Of a DNA stretch of 64,000 bases, positions 1-12,811 are shown in pieces. The position numbers were made by a program, and so were the translations under genes. Below the pieces are notes generated by a model. It was not told where the DNA came from. It worked only from the letters and a program-made list of their open reading frames with translations, and did not search any database. The first letter of the stretch is position 1. Each line of letters begins with the position of its first letter. The DNA is from Zhengitettix transpicula (Eukaryota > Arthropoda > Insecta > Orthoptera > Tetrigidae), in the NCBI GenBank assembly GCA_037074705.1, contig CM073593.1:21704001-21768000 (forward strand). Reading direction: 5' to 3'.

Positions 1-550
1 CGAAAGCGTACAATTAAAAAGAGTAGTCTTCCAAAATTCAGTACGTGAATAAAAATTTATGAAGTCTGCAATTAGTGCAAAATGTTGATATATATCCTTT
101 GCTTAAGATTATGACTAGACTATTCTCTCAAGGTATTAAAATAAAAAAAAATTACGAATGAATAACCGTTCCTAGCGATGATAACACGTCAAAATATCAG
201 CTGTTTAGAAGCTTAGGCTCATTTTTTCTGAAATTGTGAAGAAGTAAGCTAGATTCCTGACTTTGGCATCGCTTCTGTTTCCGCCTTGAATCCCGGGAGC
301 GCAACGACCTAGCTTCTGTTTCACAATGGCTCCAGACGCTTGCTCTAGCTGTGTTTATTTATCAATAAGAGTCGAGCTTCATTCAACATGCGTATTTATT
401 TGTGCACGGTTCATGAGGTTTTTCTTACATGAGAAAGGTTATCCTTAGAATAATTGCAGTCATCGATGCACTGATGATTAATATATTTTTAAAAAAACGT
501 TTATTGCACGCTGAGACCGAATTGTTTCATCTACTCTTCCTGAGAAAATT

Positions 551-804
551 GTGATAAAATTTTATTATAAAATGTGAAACATAATATGTAAAAATCAACT
601 TTTCATCTTAATAGGGTTCTTTTCATGTGTACAATTACAAATAAATTCAGTTATAATTAATTATTGGAAAATTTATATGAACAAATTTTCCAATAAATAA
701 TTATAAATCATTTTAATTGTTCACCTGTAGATGTTTCAAAAAGGGATGAAACTTTTTTTTCTCAAATATTATGCTTTAAATTTGATAACACATTTTTTTC
801 TGAC
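551..804. repeat. Degenerate foldback of the hammerhead-like family
   Basis: Central perfect hairpin TTATTGGAAAATTT/AAATTTTCCAATAA (about 661-695). The right arm carries CUGUAGA (725-731) and GAUGAAAC (GAAAC 748-752) and ends TTTTTTTCTGAC at 804. The left arm repeats this inverted and more decayed. A6 of the core is mutated. Confidence 0.4.
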
Positions 805-1839
805 ATTGAGACTGTTGTTTTCAAAATTTATTTAAAAAAGAGTGATTATTATAATTGTTTATAAATTTATTTAACTTCCATGAAGTACATTGATACGACG
901 TAGTTTCTTCTTACTTATTTAAAGGAAATCATTAAGTTGCCATTTATTGAATATTAAATAATAATCTAAAATCAAAAGGTGTTGAGTAGCCTTGAACAAA
1001 TCCTCTGTCATGTTTGATGCGGAAAATACGAACCCAGAATACATTAATTTTTTAATTACTATTTTTTATATTTTTAGTGGGATCAACATCTATGGTAAGG
1101 TAATGTACGAACATAGGACCAATACTAAAAGTCCAACAGCGACAGAATGAGGACCCTTCGCATCGAGGATACCCCTACAACTTATTTGAGGTGTTCTTTT
1201 GGCTTGTAGTTCAACTAATGACTGCATCAGTGGGCCAATTTTCTTCGTTCTTTGAAGAACGGTTTGTTGAGATCATTGCATGTTTCATTCGACACATACC
1301 AGGGCACTTGAGTCTTGGAAAGAGGAAATGATTGTGTCAGGTGAACATTAATTTTTGGTATGTTTGGAATATTACGAAATATTTCCCGAGTATCGACTTC
1401 AAAATTAATACTGATATCGCTATGAAACCATTTAAAACGCGAACGTTAATATTCGTAAATAAGCTAGATGTTATATAACAGAATTCAATTTTCCCCCCAA
1501 ATATTTACCTCACGTTGAGACCTTTCCATAGAATCAAAAATTTCTGGAAAGCAACTAAACACCAATAGAAAGAAAATCATTCAGAAACCCGATTCTTCCT
1601 GATAGTCCTTCATTGAGCAACAGCATAATCCACAATCCATAGTTCGCTTCTTGAGCGGATCGATGAGGCGACGAATTAGTTTAACGATGTCTAAAAGGTT
1701 CATGTTGTGAATGCCTCATCTGGTGACATGTTTTTACGAGAAGTTTGAACTTATTCAGTTTCTCACTGTTCAGGTTTCCTCCGTGCCGCATCAACGGACA
1801 ATTCCATTCTTCCAATTTGAAATAAACTTTTTTTTTCGA

Positions 1840-2170
1840 GTTATAAAATGAAGCGTCTTGGTACAGAATGCGAACGGCGTGGTGAGGCCAATTGTGTCAG
1901 GATGATGGAAGAGCCGAGAGCGGCGTCCTTGAGCAGCTTCCCCAACACCTCGTCGTCACAGGCACAGGGGAGACCCCCGTCCCGAACAATAGTCTGCTGT
2001 GGTAGCCAACGAAGCCCGTAAAACACATCTGCCCCGGTTACGCCGGCGAGCAAAAAGTAGACAGACCGACGGACGCTCCCAAAATGACACACGCTGAGAG
2101 CGAAAAGTGTTTTATCTGCTGCTCCGGAGCAAATGTTTGTAGCTGCAAGCTGCGTCGTGTAAACCACTCA
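1840..2170. other. GC-richer block, function unknown
   Basis: A GC-rich patch with open frames on both strands (108 codons minus; 57 codons plus from 1849). Neither product resembles a family I know, and frames open on both strands are expected by chance in GC-rich patches. Possibly a conserved noncoding element or a remnant of an old insertion. Confidence 0.2.
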
Positions 2171-5159
2171 CAAAGCCTGTTGTTCCACCGACCCGACTGT
2201 GAATGACACTGTCAAGACTTTTATGATCTGTCCGCACGGAAACGGCAAGTTCATCAATCGACGTAAATATTTTCGTCAAAGTTTCGTCGCTATTAGCGCT
2301 CTGGAAGCGGATTATTTCTGCTGAGGCAATTCTACAAGAGGAAACGGTAACATGCCACGTATTATGATTCGTTCTGTATCTTACGACCCTATCTTCATAT
2401 CAATTGACCATTGTCGAGATATGAATCATCAGGAACTATTATTACGAATTTACGGAAGTTGATTGAGGATATCCAAACAAATGATTTTTCGTGTTGTATG
2501 CTATTAAAAAAAATTATTTCTTCACAATTCAATATAGCTGATTTAAAAACCTACAGACAGAGTGTTTCATACCGTACAAGCTCACAAAACAAAATAAAAG
2601 TCATGGGCGAAACAAATATTTTAAATTTATTCGATTAAATCGATTAATTGTACAGAAGTTGCAATCCCATACGTAGATTTCATCTACAGTATTATCCAAA
2701 ACAGTTCGACAAATATCTTGTTGAGTATTCCATTTTCTATAATAAACGGAGTTGTCAAATAGTGAAGTAGTCCGATGCGAAGACCGACTCTTTATAGAAA
2801 ACTGAATTGCGGGTGTTTATTTACGTTTGTGCCCAGCTCGTCAACATATTATTTTTCCCCCGAAATTATTTTTCTGCTGACGAAAAAATATCTGACATAC
2901 GTAATAATATAAATACATAAACAAACGGTCTTGAGTCAGAAAATAATATTATATTTATGCTTCCACATTTTTTTTTCGGTTGTAACGAGCAAAGACAGAA
3001 AAACATTGCTTCTAATTTTTTTTAAAGATTTATAAATAAAATTATTAAACCGAAGGAGGTACTTAAAATGGACCAAACGTCGATATATTATTTTTTTGTC
3101 TCCTGGGACTACAGTTATCAATTGTGCTATTAATTACAATAACTGGTTATCCCTCATTATACGGGGATGACAACACTGAGCGTCAGTTCTCAGCGTTCAA
3201 GTTATCTTATATCCAAAAAAAAACAATTATCTACGATCTATAGGCTAATATTAATAGAATAGAGAATGTGGCTATATTTTTTAATTGTTCCACTATCAAA
3301 CTTCTTTAAAACTTTATTTTCCTTCTTGGTTCTGAAGAGTATATTCTCGTCCTATACTACAATAAATATTTTTTTTTCCTATTAAGAAATTACCAAGACG
3401 GAAATTTAATTTTTTCAGTTGGTAGTTGACAATTTGAGATAGCCTTAAAGTTCATGACTATCCTCAGAGAGCTATTTTCCCGTTTAATGAACAGAATCAT
3501 TGCCTAAGAAGTTATAAATAGGTTTCGGTTTTTCTTTATATTATTAAAAACCTTCTTACAGTTCTATATAACAGCGAAAAATGATTCCCTGTGAAAATAA
3601 AACAATAACAAGTATTTGAAACGTCAACCGTTGGCTTTAGTTCGCGGAACATCGTCCCACGGCCCTACAAAACAACGGCAAAATGTTAAATAGAAATCGA
3701 TACGACCATTTTCTTGTGACAGATGAACAAAGTAACCGTCAGTGGCAGGAATTTCAGATGTTTCAATGCGTGAAACGTAAATTTAAACTCTAATTACTCG
3801 ATTCATAACAATGTACTGACCAAAGGAATAATTAAGTAATAAATCAAGACGAAGGGAAGTCCTTGGATTTAATTATTTTACAAATGATCTTTCGGCTGTT
3901 GTAGCCCTACAAACGTCTGTATGTTTTAAAATGGTTTTTACACATTACCGAGAGTTCATTCTTATAATAATGTGACGTACGAGAATAAATTTCCTGTCAT
4001 CTGAGGACTTCGTCTTGATTTATTGTTTAAACCCATAGAAATCGAAATAAAAATCTGGTATAAGAAAGTGTTACATAGTAGCACTTTCTTGACACCCATT
4101 TTCCGGTCAAACAAGTATCAATCCCTTGCATTCCTTTAATTATACTCTATGCATCCCCATGTGTTCATTTTAAAAAAAACTGAGTAGTATTTGGTCCAAG
4201 GCGTCTCCCTACCAGGAAACTGTCTTTCTGCAGATAACCTTTTAACTGCTGAGAAGCGAATGCTACTACTGGCATCTCTTAGTTTACAATCTTCGTTATC
4301 TTACCTCCAATTCCCCCAGATCTGTATAAAATGACCCATATGAGAGTACCCCTCGTTTGCCAAATTTAACTGCCACAATATTACAGTTGTTCATTCCGTA
4401 GGTGGTTAGCTAATGTACGGAAGAGCTGAAGGCAACTTTCCCAGCTTTGGTCTGTGCACGTTTGCTTACTTCACATTTTATTGCTAAAGAGAAAGTGATG
4501 AAACACGCTGTCCGGCAGCCTTTGGCCGACTGTTTAATTCAAGAACAGCGTAGACGCAAACCGTAGTTGGTCTTGCAGCACTGGAGCTCATAAAGAGAAA
4601 CAACTCACTCCGTTGTTTACATGACGTCACACAATCATCCTGGAAACAAAAACAAAAATGGCGCCGCCGACATATAGTACTGGCTATTGAGTGCTCTTCC
4701 CAGCGGACTAAAAACACTGCAGCGTACACTGAGCATCCTTTGTTCTGGGTTCTGACATCTGGCGTCGATGAGATGAACCAGACGTGACGTTAAGGTGGGG
4801 TTCCCTAAATTCCTGAGATGGGGGGTGGGAACTGGAGCATACACCCTCCCGGTGGTTATATATCAAGGAAAGTGGTGCCTTAACACGTGCATTCAATGTT
4901 CGCTGTTTCCTGTTTCACAAATTGTGTGATTCTCTAATGAAACTAGAGTTAGATGGTCTAATCTCGGTGCACTTTTACTTTCTCAACACACCTTTGTCAT
5001 CGTTGCTTTCCCTGGATACCGCACGGGTTATGAACACATCAACTTTATGTAATTGCTGAATTCTGCCAGAACTTGATTCAGTATTACACTCCACGTCATG
5101 CGCAACTTAGGTTGGCACAGCTTTCACTTATGAATTTAGAACATGTTTGGACTCACAAA

Positions 5160-5340
5160 TCAATTTGTAGAAATCTATATAATAAAAAAGAATGTATATT
5201 AGTATGTATGTATTTACGTTGATCTTTATACAAATTTAAACGCGTGGGTAGATTGCAACGAAACTTAGTACACGTATTCTTCACACGACAAGAAACGGTA
5301 CTGTGGAGGTGAGAAATCTGTAGCATAAAGATGGAAAGAA
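5160..5340 (+). repeat. 5' fragment related to the Helitron-like family
   Basis: TCTATATAATAAAAAAGAATG followed by TACAAATTTAAACGCG and TTAGTACACGTATTCTTCACACGAC resembles the 5' part of the repeats at 20.0 and 29.0 kb (TACAAATCTACACCGG and TTCGTACACGTGTTCT). The remainder was not recognised, so it is a fragment or a divergent member. Confidence 0.4.
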
Positions 5341-6140
5341 TTATAATTGATAAATGTGATCATTTTGTGTTAAATTACTGCGCGGCATGAGACCCTGACG
5401 TCACGCGAGAGAAAGACGTTACTACGTCGACGAACAAATGTAATTTCGTAATGAAATAAAGAAGAAATATATTCATTAAATAAAAAGAAAAATTTTATCC
5501 AGCATTACTGCATCGAATTAAAATAAAATACAGCACGAAATACTTTACGATCCTTGCGGAAAATGTAAGTTGATTTTCGACATATTAGTGACTCCAATAT
5601 GGCGACCATTTGTTTACACTGTGAATTTAGCTAACAATTTCATCAATTTAATTTTCGTTTTGTCTGAAGACTGAGGGACAATTATATCCTGCAATACTCA
5701 AGGAGTATATTTCAGAAGAAATTCGGAGGTAGTTTGTTGGGACTGATGCAATATAATTCCATGTATTTTATAGATTTTCAATTAATGCACTATGTACGAA
5801 AGTATGTGCGGAACTAGAAACATTTAGATTTAGATTAAATCACACCTTGACTAAAGATTAATAATTTGCCTATTATTCGGTTCCTTCTTTAAATAATTAA
5901 TATAAATCCGATTTTAATTACGCTTAAAACCACATTGTCTTTTTCTACAAAAAAAAATTTATCGATTTATTTCAAATCATTTGCGGGAGTCAACACAGCA
6001 ATTACAGCAAAATTATTTTGTCTAAAAGCCTGATTATAATTTTAGATCGAACCTAAAATAGCAGACTCACCTGGAAACAAATACTCGAAATTTGGCTTCT
6101 GTACAGGAAATATGGAACATAATAATCAATTCAAGCCAAT

Positions 6141-6205
6141 ATGTCGGAAAAATTTATTAAGCTAAATACAACGTTTCGGTCATAATTTTGGGACTTCTCC
6201 AGGTA
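6141..6205 (-). repeat. Degenerate hammerhead-like repeat copy
   Basis: Minus strand: CUGGAGA (6201-6195; A6 changed to G), AGUCCCAAAAUUAUGACC, GAAAC (6177-6173), GUU, then a tail ending TTTTTCCGAC near 6141. The flank ATATTGGCTTGAATT matches the copy at 23.4 kb. Confidence 0.4.
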
Positions 6206-6289
6206 ATCATGTAAAATTATTCAAACGAATTTTTGGTTAAAAATTTTTTTTTGACGTATAGATTGTGTTTATTATTTATTTATAATAGA

Positions 6290-6368
6290 TAATTGACTGA
6301 TTATTTCAACTATTACTTATTATTATTAATGAATAAGAAAGTTAGCCATTTCAGACAACAAAGTGTTA

Positions 6369-6421
<53 letters not shown>

Positions 6422-6475
6422 ATATAAAATTGTCTCTTTCTTATTCATTATTTTCAATCAGACGTAAATTTTTTC
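6290..6475. repeat. Inverted repeat around a TA microsatellite
   Basis: ATTAATGAATAAGAAAG (near 6327-6343) is inverted as CTTTCTTATTCATTATT (near 6436-6452), with (TA)n at 6376-6416 in the middle. The right flank TTCAATCAGACGTAAAT also occurs at 36564-36581. Confidence 0.55.
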
Positions 6476-7887
6476 ATTTTATTATTATTATTTAAAGTAG
6501 AAATATGATTAGTAAATTTAGAAACGTCAGCATAGAGAAATCTGAACCTGGTGCTCAACTGAGAAAAATTTATTAATAATTTATATTGGGAAAGCTTACA
6601 TTTATTAATTATAAATATGATTATTTTTAAAATCAATCATATATTTGATTGCTTATTCTGAATTATTATTATTTATTAGTACTAGTAGTCCATACACATT
6701 TTAATAAATCTAATTCCATCCACAGTTGTTACGGAAGCAGTTTCTTATGTAATTCTCAGTAACGTGTCGACCAACTTTAGCAACAAAGCAAACTGGGGAA
6801 AAAAGGATGATAAATTGTTACAGATTTAGCAGCATCGAATTCTCCCGGCGATAAAGCTGTGCAAATTTCATCCCAGGCCAGAGGTCATGGGGACGCGTTG
6901 TGTTTGCGAAAACAAAACGCTGCGCCGGACTAAAGAATGTCGATACAAGTCAATTCCCGTCAGTAGATACAGTAGCGAGCGGCAGTTGCCTGGCAAGTAA
7001 GTCCTCACAAAGAAACTCCTCACCTCTCAAACTGTATCGTCGCCGCTCGATATTCGCACATACATACGAATTCTGCGACATTAATACAATCATCTCACAA
7101 GTAATCGTGAGCGCTCCTAAGGAACTTCTATTTTTCATAGTATATAGAATTAATTTACACACGTAAATTTGATTAACCGGAATTTCACGTACTAAAGTCA
7201 CATTTTTACCTTCTCGTCGACGTAATTTGCATTTTAAAACGCACTTGTGACTTTAAGGAAATATGAGATTACGTTTAAAACGAATGTTCACTCACAAGAA
7301 CTCGATTAATATAACGTTTCCTTGACCCATACGATAATAAATCTAACATCGAATTTAGATTATAAAAGAAACAAATACAGACAGTCAGTTTGACTAAACT
7401 TATAGATCTATTCAAATTCAGATAAATATTTGAAACTCTCGTGTTACACCTTAAGATCTTTGTAATCTTAAACTTTTCCCCGTCTGTAGCTGCAATTACG
7501 TCTCAAAGATCAGCTGAGCCACTTATTTTCTAAAGAACAGTACTAGAAAAAAAGGGTGGAAAAAAAGAACTAACGAATGTTGTGAGGTATTATTTACCAG
7601 CAGGACTTGTGGAAATCAGTATGAGAATTATATATAATTAATTTTTTTTGAGTAATTATTGTTGAAATTGGTCAAAATTTTCTATTATCCAAAACACAAT
7701 GGCAACCTCCCGGAACCCTGGACGCAAAATATTTTTTGCCAATGAATTTCCCCCCCCCCCCCCAAAAAAAAAAAAATTAAACCAAAACCTTTTAAATGTT
7801 CTCGAAGACAAGACGATGAGAAATTTCTAAATGTGGAAAGCTAGGGTAAGATTAGGGACCCCTTGGGTCACGGTTCTTTATTGCTTG

Positions 7888-8421
7888 TTTGCGTTAACGA
7901 GCTTTGATAATGCTCGGAGCTCGCGGGCGAAACGTAAGCAAACACGTCGCGAACAAACTTGCCCCTAAGAGCCCAAAAATCCGATGGTCAAGGTTTCATC
8001 GGCCACAAAAAAAAACCTGTTAAGATTTCCCATGGATTTATTAAATGTTTAATGAAAATGTATATTTAGTGAGTTCCAAAATAAAGATACATAATAGGCT
8101 TACATGATTGTAATAGTGTAATTACTTCGCTGAACATTGTAGGTTATCCCCCCCCCCCAGTTTTCTTAATCTGGAAAGTGGCTCAAACGTGGGAATTAAA
8201 TTTTTAGGATAATTTAAAAATTAAAAAATTGGCAAGAACCATCGCAGTGCCGCCCAAACATCACTCAACGTGTATCATTGTCCCTACAGTAAATACCGTC
8301 AAGAGATACTTGGTAGGGTAAATTCATATGATCACGGAATGTTTGAGCAGAGGAAAAATTCTGAGCAATGAAAAAAAAAAGGCAGAGACTTTCAGAGCGG
8401 ATAATTTTTCGTTGTTGCTTT
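7888..8421 (+). repeat. Direct duplication, copy 1
   Basis: A 0.53-kb unit highly similar to 8458-8980. Shared landmarks: GCGTTAAC, GGGCGAAACGTAAG, CAAGGTTTCATCGGCCACA, a run of about ten C residues before AGTTTTCTTAATCTGG, and AGAGCGGATAATTTTTCG. This copy has about 12 extra bases (CTAAGAGCCCAAAAATC region). No coding frame was recognised. Confidence 0.85.
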
Positions 8422-8457
8422 ACTTTGTACTGTTTCTGCACGTTCCTTTACGGCTTC

Positions 8458-8980
8458 TTTGCGTTAACTAGCCTTGATAATGCACGGAGGTCACGGGCGA
8501 AACGTAAGAAAACACGTCGCGAACAAACCTGGCCCTAATCCAATGGTCAAGGTTTCATCGGCCACACAAAAAAAACCTGTTAAGATTTCCCGTGGATTTA
8601 TTTAATGTTTAATGAAAATGTATATTTAGTGAGTTCCAAAATAAAGATACATAATAGGCTTACATGATTGTAATAGTGTAATTACTTCGCTGAACATTGT
8701 AGGTTATCCCCCCCCCCCCAGTTTTCTTAATCTGGAAAGTGGCTCAAACTTGGGAATTAAATTTTTAGGATAATTTAAAAATTAAAAAACTGGCAAGAAC
8801 CATCGCAGTGCCGCCCAAACATCACTCAACGTGTATCATTGTTCCTATAGTAAATACCGTCAAGAGATACTTGATGGGGTAAATTCGTATGATCACGGAA
8901 TGTTTGAGCCGAGGAAAAATTCTGAGCAATGAAAAAAAAAGCAGAGGCTTTCAGAGCGGATAATTTTTCGTTGTTGCTTT
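8458..8980 (+). repeat. Direct duplication, copy 2
   Basis: Second copy in the same orientation, about 36 bases after the first, with a few substitutions and small indels. Low divergence suggests a relatively recent tandem duplication, or two side-by-side insertions of one unclassified repeat. Confidence 0.85.
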
Positions 8981-9039
8981 TTAAGCAATATATTCTCGCA
9001 GAACGTCGAATACTCAGAAATAAATTTAATTTATAAGTA

Positions 9040-9420
9040 GGGCACGTCTGTCAGCGTAACGCATGGGCACGGGAGCATTTCCCCCTCGAGCGCCGTAAGT
9101 GTGCCAAAATGGGTTTCACATGGATATCGGAACGCCGAGACGTCAGGCGTCGCGTAGAATATCAGGCACAGCGCCACTTGTTGCTGCAGGGAACAATGGC
9201 AACGTCGGGCGAGGGTCGGCTTTGTGATCCACAAGTGTTTTGGCGGCAACAAAGAGCGCGCCCATGTGGTAGTCGTTAGGACATCCTGTGCTGCGCTGAG
9301 CTGAGCTGGGGCCCTGCCGACGTGCACCGGAAAACACACATTTCATTGCATTCCCTCGAGACAAATATCTTGTCGCATTATGTCCGAACAGGTTAATTAA
9401 TACCCACCGCGCCACAACCA
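9040..9420. promoter_or_regulatory. GC-rich upstream island with two exact SOX-type sites
   Basis: GC-rich sequence just right of the tandem duplication. AACAATG at 9192-9198 and AACAAAG at 9248-9254 match WWCAAWG exactly, 56 bases apart. Overlapping minus-strand frames have no recognisable product. Possibly a conserved noncoding element of the SoxD landscape. Confidence 0.25.
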
Positions 9421-10007
9421 CAAGAAATCATCTACTTCACTTCGTCCATTATCCTTGTTAAATGTCCAGAACTTCATACTCCATTGAACAAGCGAAATTC
9501 ACGTAAGACATCAGAAGAAACAAATATACGTGTATTCAAAGATCCATTATTGTTAACTAAGAGCGGAATATGACATTTATATCAAGAGTAGGGATGTCTT
9601 TAGCAGTGCAAATCATCCAACGTAGGAATTAATTAATTAACATATTTTTTGGAATTTTGTACTGTTTAAGTATCTCAAATATCAATAAGTATAAGCTTAA
9701 AAGCAACTGGAAACTGAGGATGTAATCACAGCCAAAGCATAAGAATCTGGACGCTGAAACAGCCACATGCAGTCCAAACCAAGAGTCAGCTGGAGACGAA
9801 AATTTTGACGATGTTCTCACGTTCTCCGGCGACTTAGATCCCAATCATCAGTGTGGGCTCTTAATTATTTTGTTCAATAAAATCTGTTCGTCCTTGGTTG
9901 TTAATTTAATGATGAGACAAATTTTGTGAATAATGGAAGCATTTTTTATTTCAAAATTACGTCAATTGATACTGTTTATTAATAATGATAAAAAATATAT
10001 GGCATTC

Positions 10008-10225
10008 ACAATAATACACAAATATGTCATATGTCATAAAATTATGTTTTTTTTGGTAGCAACCGGTTGGAACGGGAAACGCAGCAAAACCTTGTCCTAA
10101 AATGCTTTGCATTATTTATATACAAAATTACTAAACTTGAAGAGGTCCTTTAAAAAGGGGCCAAACATAATTTATGTAACGTTTTGTTAATAAACATATT
10201 TTATGACATAAGGCCGTGTATTTGT
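10008..10225 (+). repeat. Degenerate foldback of the hammerhead-like family
   Basis: Near 10135-10165 it reads CUUGAAGA, then a strong stem II (GGUCC/GGGCC), then CAAAC instead of GAAAC. The tail TAATAAACATATTTTATGAC and flank ATAAGGCCGTGTA match other copies. The left part (10022-10045) repeats ATGTCATAAAATTATG in inverse. The core is inactive by sequence. Confidence 0.4.
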
Positions 10226-10494
10226 TTATTTATGATACTATTGATTGTTCATTGGAATATATCTCAACACTCTTTGCTGAAACTTTTAATGGACATTATT
10301 TATGAGTTATAGAACTTACCGTTAATTTCTAATATTAATTAAACATACGAAATGAAAAATATTAATTACATATTATTTAAGTAATAATGACTGGTGCTCG
10401 ATGCATATTCGGGCAAATTAAGCACACATTCTCGTACAGTGTTAATTATTTTAAAAAGAAGATTTAGACCTAGGTCAATTTCAAGTTATATATT

Positions 10495-10726
10495 AAATCG
10501 GCTGCTGCATCATAGAGGTCCAGGGTTTGAATCCCAGCGCGGGCATGTGCGTTTGTGCTCGTCATGGTCCTGAAAACTGGGGTTAAGAATGAAGGAGAAT
10601 TACTACGCTGACCCCGTGCTACATTTAAATCCAGAATGAGTTATGTTTGATGACAGTCTGCCAGTCATTCTGGTAGGCCAATAATACCCTTAATGGTCTG
10701 TAGAGTCAAGAAAAAAGAAAGAATAT
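10495..10726 (+). repeat. SINE-like repeat with B-box
   Basis: GGTCCAGGGTTTGAATCCCAG contains a tRNA-type B-box (GGTTTGAATCC). The body runs to TCTGTAGAGTCAAG, followed by an A-rich tail (AAAAAAGAAAGAA). No clear A-box, so it is 5'-truncated or of another origin. About 230 bases, as expected for a SINE. Confidence 0.55.
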
Positions 10727-12019
10727 AATAGGTTATAATAATGATTAAATATACATAATTGTTAAGGTTACTTATTTAAAAGCAATCTATCACGTAGGAA
10801 GGCATGTAATTGATTAATATACATGATGTTGGTTTAATTAACATTATAGCCTATCATATATGTTGAAAATGACCAACTAGGTCGAAAGATTCCTATTAAA
10901 ATGATATGAAATGGTGTGTAGTTAATTTCCCCTAAATTTCAACCTCTATAATTTATTTTTGGTTAGCGAAAAGTTTATTGCACTTCTTTCATTCAAAATA
11001 TAAATTGTAAGGAGAAAGGAAGGCGAGTTACGAGAACAATGACTGGCTAGTGGGAACCGGAATACAATCAATAAAACTGAAATAAACTAGCAAAATATAT
11101 TTTCATTCTGAATACCTCCCTGCATTTTAAGTTGATTAGTGTTACGTCAGAGTTAAATATTTTTTTAAATCAAAAGAAATAAATTCTACATTCCAAATTT
11201 ATTTTCTGCTCCAACAACGCGACACAATAAATTACGGATCTGGATCCTGTTTATTCACGAGTCAATGCTCCGTGGATGATATAACAGTCCTTTCAAGCCG
11301 TATCGGAACTACTGATGGGCTTATAAGGCATTACCTCTCTGGCGGATGATGCTGATGCGTCCCTATTGTGGTAGCCCTCCAAAAAAAAATATCATCTTAC
11401 AATTTCCGCATTCCGTCTTCCTGGTGCTTCTGATGGCTGCTTCACTAAATTACTTTACTCTGAATGGCATTTTTTATTGATTTGTGTGAGTGGGAAATTG
11501 AGTATACCATAGTCTGAATCCCCCACTGACCTCTTAATCTGATGATTTATTGAGTACTCGGCTCTTAATCTACAAAGTCGTGCGGGTTGCATGTGGAGAA
11601 GCAGACCGGCGTCACCATTACATTTGTCATTGTTTCTAATAATGAATAAAAAATCAGTGTAATTTACTTAAACTATTATTTATATAATAGGTCTTTCAAT
11701 AGTTTATACGAGTTGAACACTGCATGCAAATACTATTCTGCAATATATGAAATACGTTTGATTTTTTTAAAAACTGAATGACCCATTTCAGGACAAAATT
11801 TAATGATAATAGTAGGAAAAACGACGGGTTTTCCACCAGCTGACTAGATTCATAATCGGGAAGTATTATTATTCAGTTTTGTCCGAAACTTTGTCATTAA
11901 ATTATCAAAAATGATGTTTATCAGACATATAACGTAATTTAATATATTTTATTTTCAATTCAAGAATACAGAGAAAGCTTTCACAGGCTCAAACCATGAA
12001 TTTAAATTAAAGCATGATG

Positions 12020-12112
12020 ATAGGCCGGACCAGGAATCGAATCCGGTACCTCCGCTTACAGGGCGGAAGCTCTACCAACAGAACTACCCGTGTGGACTCC
12101 AGATCCGGTGCA
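12020..12112 (-). repeat. tRNA-derived sequence (SINE head)
   Basis: Minus strand: GGGTAGTTCTGTTGGTAGAG, an anticodon arm TCCGC-CCTGTAA-GCGGA, and a B-box GGATTCGATTCC. It folds partly as a tRNA but lacks a proper acceptor stem, so it is a tRNA-derived SINE part, not a functional tRNA gene. Confidence 0.55.
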
Positions 12113-12202
12113 AAATGTCTCCAACCATTATACCTCTTGCAGGCTCACCTACAAATAACTAAATCATAAATCTTACATGACCGAAATTTTACAACCTCGG
12201 GA

Positions 12203-12267
12203 CGTCTGCGAGGGTTATTCTCTCGCAGGCAGAACCTGCGAGGAATGTTCTCTCGTAGGCAGAACCT
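12203..12267 (+). repeat. Short tandem repeat, about 31-base unit, two copies
   Basis: CTGCGAGG-N-TTCTCTCG-AGGCAGAAC occurs twice in a row with a few changes, followed by a third partial unit (CTTGTAGGAGAGAC). Its palindromic halves (CTGCGAG/CTCGCAG) could form small hairpins. Confidence 0.6.
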
Positions 12268-12320
12268 TGTAGGAGAGACGGAAGGAGCTACCATTGGGGG
12301 TGCCTTTTCCTCTCTCCGTG

Positions 12321-12740
12321 TTTGAACTAAGGTTACCACAAACCGAGGCACCTCGACCTGTTAAAGGTGTGTGTCCCGGGGTCACAGACCTTGGGCATAC
12401 GGCAAGAGTTTTTCCTTGTTCCCATTGGAACAGTCGGCCAGCTGCCTCCTAAACTGGTCGAGACACGTAGAAGGGAATGCTGCGTCCCCACAGCAAACCG
12501 CTCTCCCGCTATCGGAATGGCGTGGGAAAAGTATCAAATGCCGGACCTATCTAATGCAGGTTTTTCTAGGGTTTTCCCTGCATCACTTTTAGGCGAATGC
12601 CGGGTAGGATCCTTAAACTATAGCCCAGTGGCCCTAGCTAACCCTTGGCTACCTTCCTCTACCCTTCCGCATCCACCCTTTCAAATCCTTTCATATGCTA
12701 TTAAAGGGGAGTTGCCTGATCAGCCTGATACCCTAAAACA
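12321..12740 (+). repeat. Unclassified dispersed repeat, copy 1
   Basis: Similar to 18516-18850 from TTTGAACTAAGGTT through GACCTTGGGCATACGG, TGCCTCCTAAACTGGT and GTAGGATCCTTAAAC to TGCTATTAAAGGGGAGTTGCC. GC-richer than its surroundings. It crosses open frames of 127 and 73 codons with no family match; these are not called genes. Flanked by two inverted tRNA-like pieces. Confidence 0.7.
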
Positions 12741-12811
12741 AAAAATTTAGAACCTCAATGAAGAACAGATTTTATATGTAAATTGGTCGAGGAATTTCAC
12801 TCCCGAAATCG

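Larger units (their letters stand above)
1..5159. other. AT-rich upstream sequence
   Basis: Apart from the foldback at 551-804 and the GC-richer patch at 1840-2170, nothing recognisable. The overlapping minus-strand frames at 4.5-4.9 kb are short and unrelated to any family I know. Confidence 0.6.
5341..7887. other. AT-rich upstream sequence
   Basis: Holds the hammerhead-like copy at 6.14-6.2 kb, the TA-centred inverted repeat at 6.3-6.47 kb and a C-run followed by an A-run at 7750-7778. The frames at 6.9-7.2 kb overlap on both strands and look incidental. Confidence 0.6.

Noticed and set aside
3618..3630. Isolated GAAACGTC string as another hammerhead copy
   Set aside because: No CUGANGA at the right distance upstream and no family tail.
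12020..12112. Functional tRNA gene
   Set aside because: Has A/B-box-like sequence and an anticodon arm but no intact acceptor stem; better explained as a SINE head.
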